Assembly (NCBI RefSeq): GCF_003939025.1
Contig: NZ_RQIH01000014.1
Span: forward strand, 1 to 64,000
Source of the DNA: Rhizobium sophoriradicis
GTDB taxonomy: Bacteria; Pseudomonadota; Alphaproteobacteria; Rhizobiales; Rhizobiaceae
Length of the DNA stretch: 64,000 bases
Reading direction: 5' to 3'
Shown here: piece after piece, positions 1 to 7,782 of the stretch
How the letters are laid out: each line of letters starts with the position of its first letter
Position numbering within the stretch: position 1 is the stretch's first letter
Position numbers and translations under genes: made by a program
Notes under the pieces: generated by a model
The model's database searches: none
What the model saw: the letters and a program-made list of their open reading frames with translations, nothing else
Told to the model about the DNA's origin: nothing

Positions 1-914
1 GCGCCATAGGAGAGCCGCTTGCCGCCCTCGAAGGTGCCGCGGATCGCCGGATGGGTCTTGAAGCGCTGGAATTCCTCGAACGGATAGAGATAGGGGTTCT
101 TGTAGTTCAGGTGGACGACGAAGCCGACCGCCACCAGATTGTCCTCGAGATGATAGAGGAAGGAGCCGCCGCCGGTCTTCATGCCGAGCGGCCAGCCGAA
201 GGAGTGCTGCACCAGGCCCTGTTTGTGGTTCTCCGGCTTGACCTGCCAGAGCTCCTTGATGCCGATGCCGAATTTCTGCGGCTCGCGGTCCTTCTGCAGA
301 TCGAACTTGGCGATCAGCTGCTTGGCGAGCGAACCGCGCACGCCCTCGCCGATCAGCGTATATTTGCCGCGCAATTCCATGCCGCGGGTATAGTTGGGGC
401 CAGGCTCGCCGTTCTTCTCGATGCCCATATCGCCGGTGGCAACGCCGATCACCGCACCCTTGTCGTCATAGAGCACTTCGGTGGCGGCAAAGCCCGGATA
501 GATCTCGACGCCGAGCTCTTCCGCCTTGGTCGCCAGCCAGCGACAGACATTGCCGAGCGAGACGATGTAGTTGCCGTGATTGTTCATCAACGGCGGCATC
601 ATGACATTCGGCAGGCGGATCGAGCCGGCCGGCCCGAGCAGCAGAAAATGGTCTGATGTGACCTCGGTCTTGAAGGGATGATCGGCCTCATCGCGCCAGC
701 CGGGCAGCAGCCGGTCAATGCCGATGGGATCGACGACGGCGCCGGAGAGAATATGGGCGCCGACTTCCGAGCCCTTCTCCAGCACGACGACCGACAGTTC
801 CGGATCGACCTGCTTCAGCCGGATCGCCGCGGAAAGACCGGCAGGGCCGGCGCCGACGATCACGACGTCGAATTCCATGCTCTCGCGTTCGGGCAGCTCA
901 GTCGTCTCGGTCAT
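1..914 (-). CDS. Electron transfer flavoprotein-ubiquinone oxidoreductase (ETF-QO), 3' end beyond window
   Basis: Only the N-terminal 304 codons are inside the window; the reading frame stays open to base 1. The start is the ATG at 914, giving MTETTELPERE followed by a Rossmann FAD-binding motif (VVIVGAGPAGLSAAIRL) near residues 15-33. Further along are SGAVVDPIGIDRLLP and LGNVCRWLA, characteristic of ETF-QO. Family knowledge: the enzyme is membrane associated, contains FAD and a 4Fe-4S cluster, and passes electrons from acyl-CoA and branched-chain acyl-CoA dehydrogenases through ETF to ubiquinone. The C-terminal cluster domain is not visible here. The gene is divergent from an SDR gene; the shared 248-bp gap holds a palindrome at 1065-1074 that could be an operator. 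Product call is firm; regulation is inference. Confidence 0.93.
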   Translation of the reverse strand, partial: MTETTELPERESMEFDVVIVGAGPAGLSAAIRLKQVDPELSVVVLEKGSEVGAHILSGAVVDPIGIDRLLPGWRDEADHPFKTEVTSDHFLLLGPAGSIRLPNVMMPPLMNNHGNYIVSLGNVCRWLATKAEELGVEIYPGFAATEVLYDDKGAVIGVATGDMGIEKNGEPGPNYTRGMELRGKYTLIGEGVRGSLAKQLIAKFDLQKDREPQKFGIGIKELWQVKPENHKQGLVQHSFGWPLGMKTGGGSFLYHLEDNLVAVGFVVHLNYKNPYLYPFEEFQRFKTHPAIRGTFEGGKRLSYG

Positions 915-1064
915 TCACTCGTCTCCGCTTGGCCGCCTACGGCCATCATCCCATGGGTGACTTTCTTGTCAAAACAGCGCCGCATTGTCGAGCCGGGATG
1001 CGACAGCCAATCCTCAATTTCGCACAATGATACGTCTGCCGATCCGAGATTTACGATAACGCTT

Positions 1065-1074
1065 ACGTTAACGT
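1065..1074. promoter_or_regulatory. Candidate operator palindrome between ETF-QO and SDR genes
   Basis: ACGTTAACGT is a perfect 10-bp palindrome in the divergent gap, about 90 bp before the SDR start and 150 bp before ETF-QO. It sits in a wider A/T-rich ACG-repeat context (TTACGATAACGCTTACG just before it). It resembles sites described for MerR-type regulators of branched-chain amino acid and acyl-CoA degradation (LiuR), which would fit ETF-QO. That assignment is inference from resemblance only. Confidence 0.35.
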
Positions 1075-1162
1075 CAATTGCGAAATCCGATGCGGCCCTT
1101 CCCTCTCTTTCCTTTTTCCTCGCCTGCGCCTTATACATCGCTCAAAGACATCGGAGAAAATC

Positions 1163-1951
1163 ATGGATCTCGGCATCAAGGGCAAAAGGGCGCTCGTTCT
1201 CGCCTCCTCACGCGGGCTTGGCCTCGGCATCGCCACTGCACTGGCGCGCGAAGGCGCAAACGTGCTGCTCTCAGGGCGCAGCGGCGAACAGCTGGAGGCC
1301 AATTGCAAGGCGATCAACAGCGAAGGCCATGGCCGGGCCGACTGGATCTGGGCCGACCTCAGCGATGAACGTTTCGTCGAGACGGTGACGACGGCGGTGA
1401 AGGAGAAATTCGGCGGGCTCGATATCCTCGTCAACAATACCGGCGGGCCGACGCCCGGCACGACCGAGGACATGACGGGTGAAAAGCTCGAAACCTATTT
1501 CCTCTCCATGGTCGCCCGGGTGATCACCCTGACCAATGCCCTACTGCCCGGCATGAAGGCGCAAGGCTGGGGCCGCATCCTGACGGTCGCCTCCTCGGGC
1601 GTAATCGAGCCGATCGCCAATCTGGCGCTGTCGAATACGCTGCGCCCGGCCCTTGCCGGCTGGAGCAAGACGCTTGCCTCCGAAGTGGCGAGTTTCGGCA
1701 TCACCACCAACCTGCTCCTGCCGGGCAGCATTCTGACGGCGCGGCTCGACGATCTCGATGGCGCAGCGGCAAAACGGACGGGCAAAAGCCTCGAGGAAAT
1801 CCGCACCGACAAGGAGGCGCGCATTCCAGTCGGCCGCTACGGTAAGGTGGAGGAGTTTGCCGCAACGGCGGCCTTCCTGTGCAGCCAGCCGGCAAGCTAC
1901 ATCACCGGCTCGCTCATCCGCTGCGACGGCGGCGCGGCACGATCCGTCTGA
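1163..1951 (+). CDS. SDR-fold protein lacking the canonical Tyr/Lys catalytic pair (BKR-like SDR-like)
   Basis: This is a 262-residue Rossmann protein with the length and layout of FabG-type short-chain dehydrogenases. The start ATG at 1163 follows GGAGAAAATC. Departures from the family are clear. The dinucleotide loop reads LASSRGLGLG instead of TGxxxGIG, the usual NNAG is NNTGG, and the catalytic YxxxK position reads S157-N-T-L-R161. Serines 144-145 of the active-site strand and the PG after strand six remain. A divergent SDR subgroup (BKR_like_SDR_like) with these imperfect motifs is known, and this gene fits it. Its substrate is not established; 3-oxoacyl reductase activity should not be assumed. 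Its divergent neighbour is ETF-QO, and the convergent APH-fold gene ends 8 bp downstream. Confidence 0.85.
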   Translation: MDLGIKGKRALVLASSRGLGLGIATALAREGANVLLSGRSGEQLEANCKAINSEGHGRADWIWADLSDERFVETVTTAVKEKFGGLDILVNNTGGPTPGTTEDMTGEKLETYFLSMVARVITLTNALLPGMKAQGWGRILTVASSGVIEPIANLALSNTLRPALAGWSKTLASEVASFGITTNLLLPGSILTARLDDLDGAAAKRTGKSLEEIRTDKEARIPVGRYGKVEEFAATAAFLCSQPASYITGSLIRCDGGAARSV

Positions 1952-1959
1952 GGTATCCG

Positions 1960-2841
1960 TTAAGCAGCGCGGGTGGCCGAGGCCGCCCATGCCGCTGCGC
2001 TGCGGATCATCTGTTCCACATTGGCCGGATCGTCGGCAAGTTCGGCGAGCTCGGAAAGCCGATGGAACCCAGTCAGGACCGCGATGCGCCGCCGGTCAAG
2101 CCGTCGGCCGGTCAGGATTTCATAGGCCGAGACGATGCGTGCGGTCAGATCGGGCGAGATGAAGTTCGAATAGATGAACTCCTGGTGCAACGGCCCGAAA
2201 CCGGAATCGGCGAAATCGTAAATACCATTGAGCCTGCCCTGCCGAAAATCGAAGGCCATGTTCCAGCCGTGGCCGTCGAAAAAGCCGTAGACCTTGCCGT
2301 AGGGATCCGGCGGCAGGAATTCGAAATCCGAAACAACGGTCTCTGCAAAGCGCTGGATATCAGCGGGCAGCAGCGGCAAGGCCTTAGCTCGCACCACGTC
2401 CGGCGATTGCCACGGCTGGATCGCCGCTGCGCCGGCCGCACGCAGGCGGTCGGCGTCAAGCGCGTGAAGCTCGGCGTAAAAACGCGCGAGATCATCCGCC
2501 AGGCGCTGCCGTTCGCCCTCCCCGAGCGCATCGTAATCTTCGGTAATGAGATGTTCGCCCTCCAGCTTGGCGTGACTGGAGAAGATCGGCGGCCCGTCGT
2601 GAATGCGCATATCGGGAACCGCCATCGACAGCGACGGCCTGATGATGTCGAGCAAGGCCGCTTCCTTCACCAGCGCCCTTTCGGCGCCGAGATGGCGGGG
2701 AAACTTGAAGATCAGCGTGTCATCGACATCAACCGCCATCGAATCCCAACCCTTCGCCGCCAGCTTGAAGACGGAGGCCGTCAGGTGGGGAAACACGCTT
2801 GTGATGAGGGTGCGAAATTCGCGGGCTTCCAACTCAGTCAT
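1960..2841 (-). CDS. Aminoglycoside phosphotransferase (APH)-fold kinase, substrate unknown
   Basis: The 293-residue protein has an APH/choline-kinase-like fold. A kinase-like N lobe (VDVDDTLIFKFPR, with K near residue 38) is followed by a catalytic loop DGHGWN near residues 186-191, which matches the D-x4-N of the APH HGDxxxxN motif, and then a YDFADSG metal-binding segment near 208. The ATG at 2841 (MTELEAREFRT) is chosen because AGAAGGCAG precedes it; reading further upstream is possible but gives a non-conserved Arg-rich leader. Such genes in rhizobia are commonly mislabelled as antibiotic resistance; nothing here indicates an aminoglycoside substrate. The gene is convergent with the SDR gene and reads away from the RND promoter region. 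Confidence 0.8.
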   Translation of the reverse strand: MTELEAREFRTLITSVFPHLTASVFKLAAKGWDSMAVDVDDTLIFKFPRHLGAERALVKEAALLDIIRPSLSMAVPDMRIHDGPPIFSSHAKLEGEHLITEDYDALGEGERQRLADDLARFYAELHALDADRLRAAGAAAIQPWQSPDVVRAKALPLLPADIQRFAETVVSDFEFLPPDPYGKVYGFFDGHGWNMAFDFRQGRLNGIYDFADSGFGPLHQEFIYSNFISPDLTARIVSAYEILTGRRLDRRRIAVLTGFHRLSELAELADDPANVEQMIRSAAAWAASATRAA

Positions 2842-2962
2842 GACGAACTGCCTTCTCTGTTTTCCGCTATTCCTTGTGTGCAGCGACCCGCATGCGGGAG
2901 CGGCTTCGGCCTGCCGCAGTCTAGCGGCAATGCCGCTGCGTAGCCACGTCAGGCGCACTCCT

Positions 2963-2998
2963 ACTATATTAGTATAGTTTGAATATTACGGAATATTC
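2963..2998. promoter_or_regulatory. Two adjacent palindromes upstream of RND efflux operon
   Basis: ACTATA-TTAG-TATAGT (2963-2978) and GAATATT-ACGG-AATATTC (2981-2998) are two perfect inverted repeats separated by only two bases. They lie in an AT-rich stretch that is the only substantial gap upstream of the efflux operon, about 125-160 bp before the adaptor start. Such tandem dyads are typical of operators for dimeric efflux repressors. No repressor gene is adjacent, so the regulator is unknown. Confidence 0.5.
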
Positions 2999-3123
2999 AT
3001 TACAAAAATTTAAGCCCTTATAACCACTTAGTGATCGCGACCCGGGAATTATGTCTTTTTTGCGCCGCAATATACGCGGCTCAATCAAGCATAAATTCGC
3101 AACCCTGCTCAACCGGTCTCGCC

Positions 3124-4434
3124 ATGAAGAAATTTTGGATCACCGTCAGTATTATCGCCGCTGCTGCCGTCGGCCTCTGGCAATTCGGCAACCTGATCCC
3201 CTATGCCTCGCGCATCCCCTACTTCTCGCAGCTGACCAGGCAGGCGGCCGGCGGCAATGGCGGCGGCCAACAGGCTCAGGGCGGCCAGGCACAGGCCGAT
3301 CCATCGCAAGATGGCGGTCAACATCAGGGCGGCGGCCGCAGGCGCGGCGGCGGCGGCCCGACCGTCGTCAAGACCGTCGCAGCGGTCAAAACGACGCTGC
3401 CCATGGATGTGACGGCGACCGGCTGGGCCGACGCGGATGACAACACCACCATCGCCGCACAGGAACAGGGGCTGATCGTCAGCATCGCGGCGCAGGACGG
3501 GGCGACCGTCAAGGCCGGCGACCTGATCGCCAAGCTGGACGACCGGACGGCCAAGGCGGCCGTCGACAAGGACAATGCGATGATCGTGCGCGACACGGCG
3601 ACGCTTTCGGAAGCCGAGACCGCGCTGGTGCGCGCGCAGGACCTGTTCGACCAGAAAGCCGGCACCCAGCAGAGCCTGGATCAGGCGAGAGCCGCCCGCG
3701 ATACCGCCGCAGCGACGGTCGATGCTGATAAGGCGACGCTCGCCTCCGATCAGATCCTGCTCGAGCATACCGATATCCGCGCGCCATTCGACGGCCGGCT
3801 TGGCGATATCGCGGTCAGTAAAGGCGCCTTCCTCAATGCCGGCGCGGCGATCGTCACCATCGCCAAATACGATCCGATCTATGTGAAATTCCACCTGCAG
3901 GAGCGCTATTTGCGCGAGCTGAAGAAGGCATTGGCAGCCGGTCCGGTCGAGGTCAGCACAGCCCCCAGTTCCACCAAGGGCCAGGTCCGCAAGGGCGAGA
4001 TCAGCTTCTACGACAACACGGTCGATACCGCCTCGGGCACGATCCTCGCCAAGGCGAAATTCGAAAACGCCTCCGGCGCCCTCTGGCCCGGCCAGTCGGT
4101 GAATATCGTCGTGCATTTCAACAACAACGAACAGCAGGTGGTGGTGCCGACGGTCGCCGTCAGTCCCGGCCCGGACGGTTTCTTCGCCTTTGTCGCCAAG
4201 GACGGCAAATCGCGGCTGACACCGGTGACCGTCGCTCGCGCCAATGGCGGCTTCACCGCCATCGAATCTGGCCTTTCAGAAGGCGACCATGTGGTCGTCG
4301 AGGGCCAGGGCCAGCTCAGCGACCAGCAGGCGATCAAGGAGCAGTTCGACGAAAAGGCGCTCGATCTCGCGTCCGCCGACGCGCCCCGGCAGCCGCAGAA
4401 GTCCGAGACGATCACCGTGGGAGCTCAGCAATGA
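3124..4434 (+). CDS. RND efflux periplasmic adaptor (HlyD/MexA family)
   Basis: The 436-residue membrane fusion protein links an inner-membrane RND pump to an outer-membrane channel. A basic N-terminus and one hydrophobic segment (residues 3-20) suggest an uncleaved anchor, as there is no lipobox cysteine. Residues about 40-78 form a striking Gly/Gln/Arg low-complexity linker. The biotinyl-lipoyl half motifs and alpha-hairpin follow (AAQDGATVKAGDLIAKLDD, then DIRAPFDGRLG), then the beta-barrel domain (VSPGPDGFFAFVAKDGK). I chose the ATG at 3124; a longer in-frame reading from 3031 adds a non-conserved segment. The stop overlaps the pump start by 4 bp (ATGA), indicating translational coupling. 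No outer-membrane channel gene is nearby, so a remote TolC-type partner is inferred. Confidence 0.92.
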   Translation: MKKFWITVSIIAAAAVGLWQFGNLIPYASRIPYFSQLTRQAAGGNGGGQQAQGGQAQADPSQDGGQHQGGGRRRGGGGPTVVKTVAAVKTTLPMDVTATGWADADDNTTIAAQEQGLIVSIAAQDGATVKAGDLIAKLDDRTAKAAVDKDNAMIVRDTATLSEAETALVRAQDLFDQKAGTQQSLDQARAARDTAAATVDADKATLASDQILLEHTDIRAPFDGRLGDIAVSKGAFLNAGAAIVTIAKYDPIYVKFHLQERYLRELKKALAAGPVEVSTAPSSTKGQVRKGEISFYDNTVDTASGTILAKAKFENASGALWPGQSVNIVVHFNNNEQQVVVPTVAVSPGPDGFFAFVAKDGKSRLTPVTVARANGGFTAIESGLSEGDHVVVEGQGQLSDQQAIKEQFDEKALDLASADAPRQPQKSETITVGAQQ

Positions 4435-7400
4435 TCCCCAATTTCTGTATTCAGCGCCCCGTCGCGACGACGCTGCTTGCCATCGGCGTCATTCTGGCCG
4501 GTCTTGCCGGTTACCGGCTCGTGCCAGTTGCGGCCCTGCCCCAGGTCGATTTTCCGACGATCAACGTTTCGGCGCAGCTGAGCGGCGCCTCACCGCAGAC
4601 GATGGCGACGTCGGTCGCCACGCCGCTGATCAAGCAGTTCGAGACCATTCCCGGCATCAGCGAGATCAGCGCCTCGAGCTCGCTCGGCAGCACCAGCATC
4701 GTGCTGCAGTTCGACCTCAACCGTGATATCGACGCGGCCGCGGCCGACGTGCAGGCTGCAATCTCACATGCGACCCGGCAGCTGCCCGACAATTTGACGA
4801 CGCCGCCGAGCTACCGCAAGACCAACCCGGCCGATGCGCCGGTCATGCTGCTCTCCGTACAGAGCAACACCATGCCGCGCAGCAAGCTCGACGAGATCGC
4901 CGAAGACATCATCTCGCCGTCGCTTTCCACCCTCCCCGGCGTCGCTCAGGTCAGCGTCTATGGTGCCCAGACCTATGCTGTGCGTGTCGAAGTCGATCCC
5001 AACAAGTTGCTCACCCGCGGCATCGGCATCGACACCGTCAACAAGGCGCTTTCTGCCGCCAACAGCCAGCAGCCCGTGGGGACGCTGCAGAACAATGCGC
5101 AGAGCATGACCATCACGGCGAACACGCAGCGCACCAATGCCGACCAGTTCCGCTCGCTCGTCATTGCCAATCCGAACGGCGCGCCGATCCATCTCGGCGA
5201 TGTCGCCGATGTGCAGGACAGCGTCGAGAACCAGTATACTGGCAGCTGGTATGACGGCCAGCGCGGCATCATCCTCGCCATCCAGCGCCAGCCGGATGCC
5301 AACACTGTCGACGTCGTCGATGCGATCAACGCCAAGCTGCCGCAGCTTCACGCTGAAATTCCGGCTTCGGTCACGACCGTGGTCATGAACGACGCCGCAA
5401 AACCCATTCGCGCCGCCATCGCCGACGTGAAGTTCACGCTGTTCCTGACGATCGGCCTCGTCGTCCTCGTCATCTACCTCTTCACCGGCCACGCGACGGC
5501 GACGATCATTCCAGGGCTTGCCGTTCCGCTGTCGCTGATCTCGACCTTCGGCATGATGTATGTGCTCGGCTACAGCATCGACAACATATCGCTGCTGGGG
5601 CTGACGCTCGCAGTGGGGCTGGTGGTGGACGATGCCATCGTCATGCTCGAAAACATTCTGCGCCATGTCGAGGAAGGCATGCCGGTGCGCGAAGCGGCGA
5701 TCAAGGGTGCCGGCGAAGTCAGCTACACCATCATCTCCATGTCGGTTTCGCTGATCGCGGTGTTCATCCCGATCCTGCTGATGGGCGGCGTCGTCGGCCG
5801 CGTCTTCAACGAATTCGGCATGGTGGTGGCCATCGCCATCATCTCGTCGGCGATAGTCTCGCTAACCGTGACGCCGATGCTCGGCTCGCGTCTGTCCAAC
5901 AACCACAGCCGGCCGCCGCTGCTCATCCGCCTCTTCGATGCCGGCTTCGAGCGGACGCTCAATGGCTATGACAGAGCAGTCGGCTGGTGCTTGCGTCATC
6001 GCATCACGATCCTCGGCGTGTTCCTCGGTTCGGTGGCGCTGACGGTCTATTTCTTCATGACGCTGCCGACGAGCTTCTTCCCGCAGGAGGATATCGGCCG
6101 CCTGACGATCAGCACCCAGGCCCGCCAGGACATTTCCTATTCCGCCATGGAGGCGCTGCAGCAGCAGGCGGCAGCCGCCGTCAAGGCGAACCCGGCGGTC
6201 AACCACGTGATGTCGACGATCGGCGGCAACCCCAACAAACCGCAGAACAATGGCTCGATGTTCGTCGAGCTCAAGGACAAGAAGGAGCGTCCGCCGCTTG
6301 ACCAGACGCTGCGCGAGCTGCGCACGGCGATCAACAAGATCCCCGGATTGCAGGCCTTCGTGACGCCGAACCAGAGCCTGCGCTTCGGCGGCCGCCAGAC
6401 CGCCAGCCAGTATCAGCTGGTCATTCAGGCGCTGAGCGCCGACCAGACCAACCTCTGGGCCGGCAAGATCCAGGCGGCGATGCGCAAGGATCGGCTGTTC
6501 ACCGACGTCACCTCGGACGCCCAGAACAACGCCCTGCAGGCGAATATCGTCATCGATACCGAGCGCGCGGCCGCCTACGGGATCGACAACGATACCCTGC
6601 GCACGACGCTGCAGGAATCCTTCAGCGGCTATACGGCGGCCGAGATCCAGTCGACCGGCGACAGCTACGACGTCATCGTCGAATACGATACGAGTAAACC
6701 CTGGGACGACCAGAAACTGGCCGAAATCCGCGTCGCCTCGTCGAATGGCAGCCTGGTGCCGCTGTCGAATTTCGCGCATGTCGAGCGCACCACTGGCCCG
6801 GTCACCATCAATCAGACCGGCCAGCTCGTCTCGACCACCGTCTCCTTCAACCTGCCGGAGGGCGTCTCGCTCAGTGACGCGACGGCGGCGATCGACCAGA
6901 TCAAGAAGGAGATCAGCCTGCCGACCGATGTCTTCACCTCCTATGGCGGTACGGCGGAAATCTTCCAGCAGTCGCAGGGCAATACGCCTTACCTGATCCT
7001 GGCGGCCGTTTTGACCATCTATGTCGTGCTCGGCGTGCTCTATGAAAGCTTCATCCATCCGCTGACCATTCTCTCAGGCCTGCCGGCCGCGGCCTTCGGC
7101 GCGCTGCTGGCGTTGAAGATCATGGGCTTCGATCTGTCGATCATCGCCCTTATCGGCCTGCTGATGCTGATCGGCATCGTCAAGAAGAACGCGATCATGA
7201 TGATCGACGTGGCGATGGAGACGATGCGCACGACGGGCGAAAAGGCGACGGCGGCGATCCACGAGGCCTGCGTGCGGCGCTTCCGCCCGATCATGATGAC
7301 GACCTTCTGCGCCCTGCTCGGCGCCTTGCCGATCGCGCTCGGCACCGGCGCGAGCTCCGAGCTGCGCCAGCCGCTTGGCATCGCCGTCGTCGGCGGTCTT

Positions 7401-7547
7401 GTCGTCTCGCAGCTGCTGACGCTGTTCATCACGCCGGTCATCTTCGTCGAGATGGACCGCTTCGGAAACTTCCTGGGCCGGTTGATGGGCCAGAAGAAGG
7501 TCGAGGCGCCGGTGATGCAGGAGACAAGGGCAATGGCTGCCGAATGA
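4431..7547 (+). CDS. RND multidrug efflux inner-membrane transporter (AcrB/MdtB class)
   Basis: The 1038-residue protein has the standard HAE1-RND length and twelve-helix plan with two large periplasmic loops. The proton-relay residues are intact: the Asp pair in GLVVDDAIVMLENI (about residue 400) and the Lys in GIVKKNAIMMIDVA (about residue 918). The N-terminus (PNFCIQRPVATTLLAIGVI) begins the first membrane helix. In the family the trimeric pump drives export of amphipathic compounds using proton-motive force, with the adaptor encoded immediately upstream. Substrates cannot be deduced from the sequence. A long imperfect hairpin (7587-7643) lies 40 bp after the stop and may end or stabilise the transcript. 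Confidence 0.95.
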   Translation: MIPNFCIQRPVATTLLAIGVILAGLAGYRLVPVAALPQVDFPTINVSAQLSGASPQTMATSVATPLIKQFETIPGISEISASSSLGSTSIVLQFDLNRDIDAAAADVQAAISHATRQLPDNLTTPPSYRKTNPADAPVMLLSVQSNTMPRSKLDEIAEDIISPSLSTLPGVAQVSVYGAQTYAVRVEVDPNKLLTRGIGIDTVNKALSAANSQQPVGTLQNNAQSMTITANTQRTNADQFRSLVIANPNGAPIHLGDVADVQDSVENQYTGSWYDGQRGIILAIQRQPDANTVDVVDAINAKLPQLHAEIPASVTTVVMNDAAKPIRAAIADVKFTLFLTIGLVVLVIYLFTGHATATIIPGLAVPLSLISTFGMMYVLGYSIDNISLLGLTLAVGLVVDDAIVMLENILRHVEEGMPVREAAIKGAGEVSYTIISMSVSLIAVFIPILLMGGVVGRVFNEFGMVVAIAIISSAIVSLTVTPMLGSRLSNNHSRPPLLIRLFDAGFERTLNGYDRAVGWCLRHRITILGVFLGSVALTVYFFMTLPTSFFPQEDIGRLTISTQARQDISYSAMEALQQQAAAAVKANPAVNHVMSTIGGNPNKPQNNGSMFVELKDKKERPPLDQTLRELRTAINKIPGLQAFVTPNQSLRFGGRQTASQYQLVIQALSADQTNLWAGKIQAAMRKDRLFTDVTSDAQNNALQANIVIDTERAAAYGIDNDTLRTTLQESFSGYTAAEIQSTGDSYDVIVEYDTSKPWDDQKLAEIRVASSNGSLVPLSNFAHVERTTGPVTINQTGQLVSTTVSFNLPEGVSLSDATAAIDQIKKEISLPTDVFTSYGGTAEIFQQSQGNTPYLILAAVLTIYVVLGVLYESFIHPLTILSGLPAAAFGALLALKIMGFDLSIIALIGLLMLIGIVKKNAIMMIDVAMETMRTTGEKATAAIHEACVRRFRPIMMTTFCALLGALPIALGTGASSELRQPLGIAVVGGLVVSQLLTLFITPVIFVEMDRFGNFLGRLMGQKKVEAPVMQETRAMAAE

Positions 7548-7586
7548 TGATGGCCCTCTGACTTCCGCGTCGCCATCAGCCCTTGC

Positions 7587-7643
7587 GGCGCACGTCTTCT
7601 TCCGCAGGGAGAACTCTTCTTCCCCAGGAAGAATACGTGCGCC
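7587..7643. terminator. Long hairpin downstream of RND operon
   Basis: Arms GGCGCACGTCTTCTTCC (7587-7603) and GGAAGAATACGTGCGCC (7627-7643) pair over 17 positions with one mismatch around a 23-nt loop. It lies 40 bp after the pump stop codon. There is no downstream T-run, so it may be a transcript-stabilising or Rho-assisted structure rather than a classical intrinsic terminator. Confidence 0.5.
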
Positions 7644-7732
7644 CTTGATCACATCAACTTTCGATCCTCTTGAATGTGTCACGCCTCTGTGGCATCACCC
7701 GCCCTCCTTGATCCGGGCGTCCTTCGCCCTTC

Positions 7733-7749
7733 ACGGAGCGACGCTCCGT
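7733..7749. promoter_or_regulatory. Short palindrome upstream of Hsp70-family gene
   Basis: ACGGAGCG-A-CGCTCCGT is a perfect dyad of 8-bp arms around one base, 33 bp before the ATG of the YegD-like gene. It could be an operator or a 5'-leader hairpin. No other signal distinguishes these options. Confidence 0.35.
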
Positions 7750-7782
7750 CTCCAATAACAATCGGCATGAAGGAGTGCGGGC

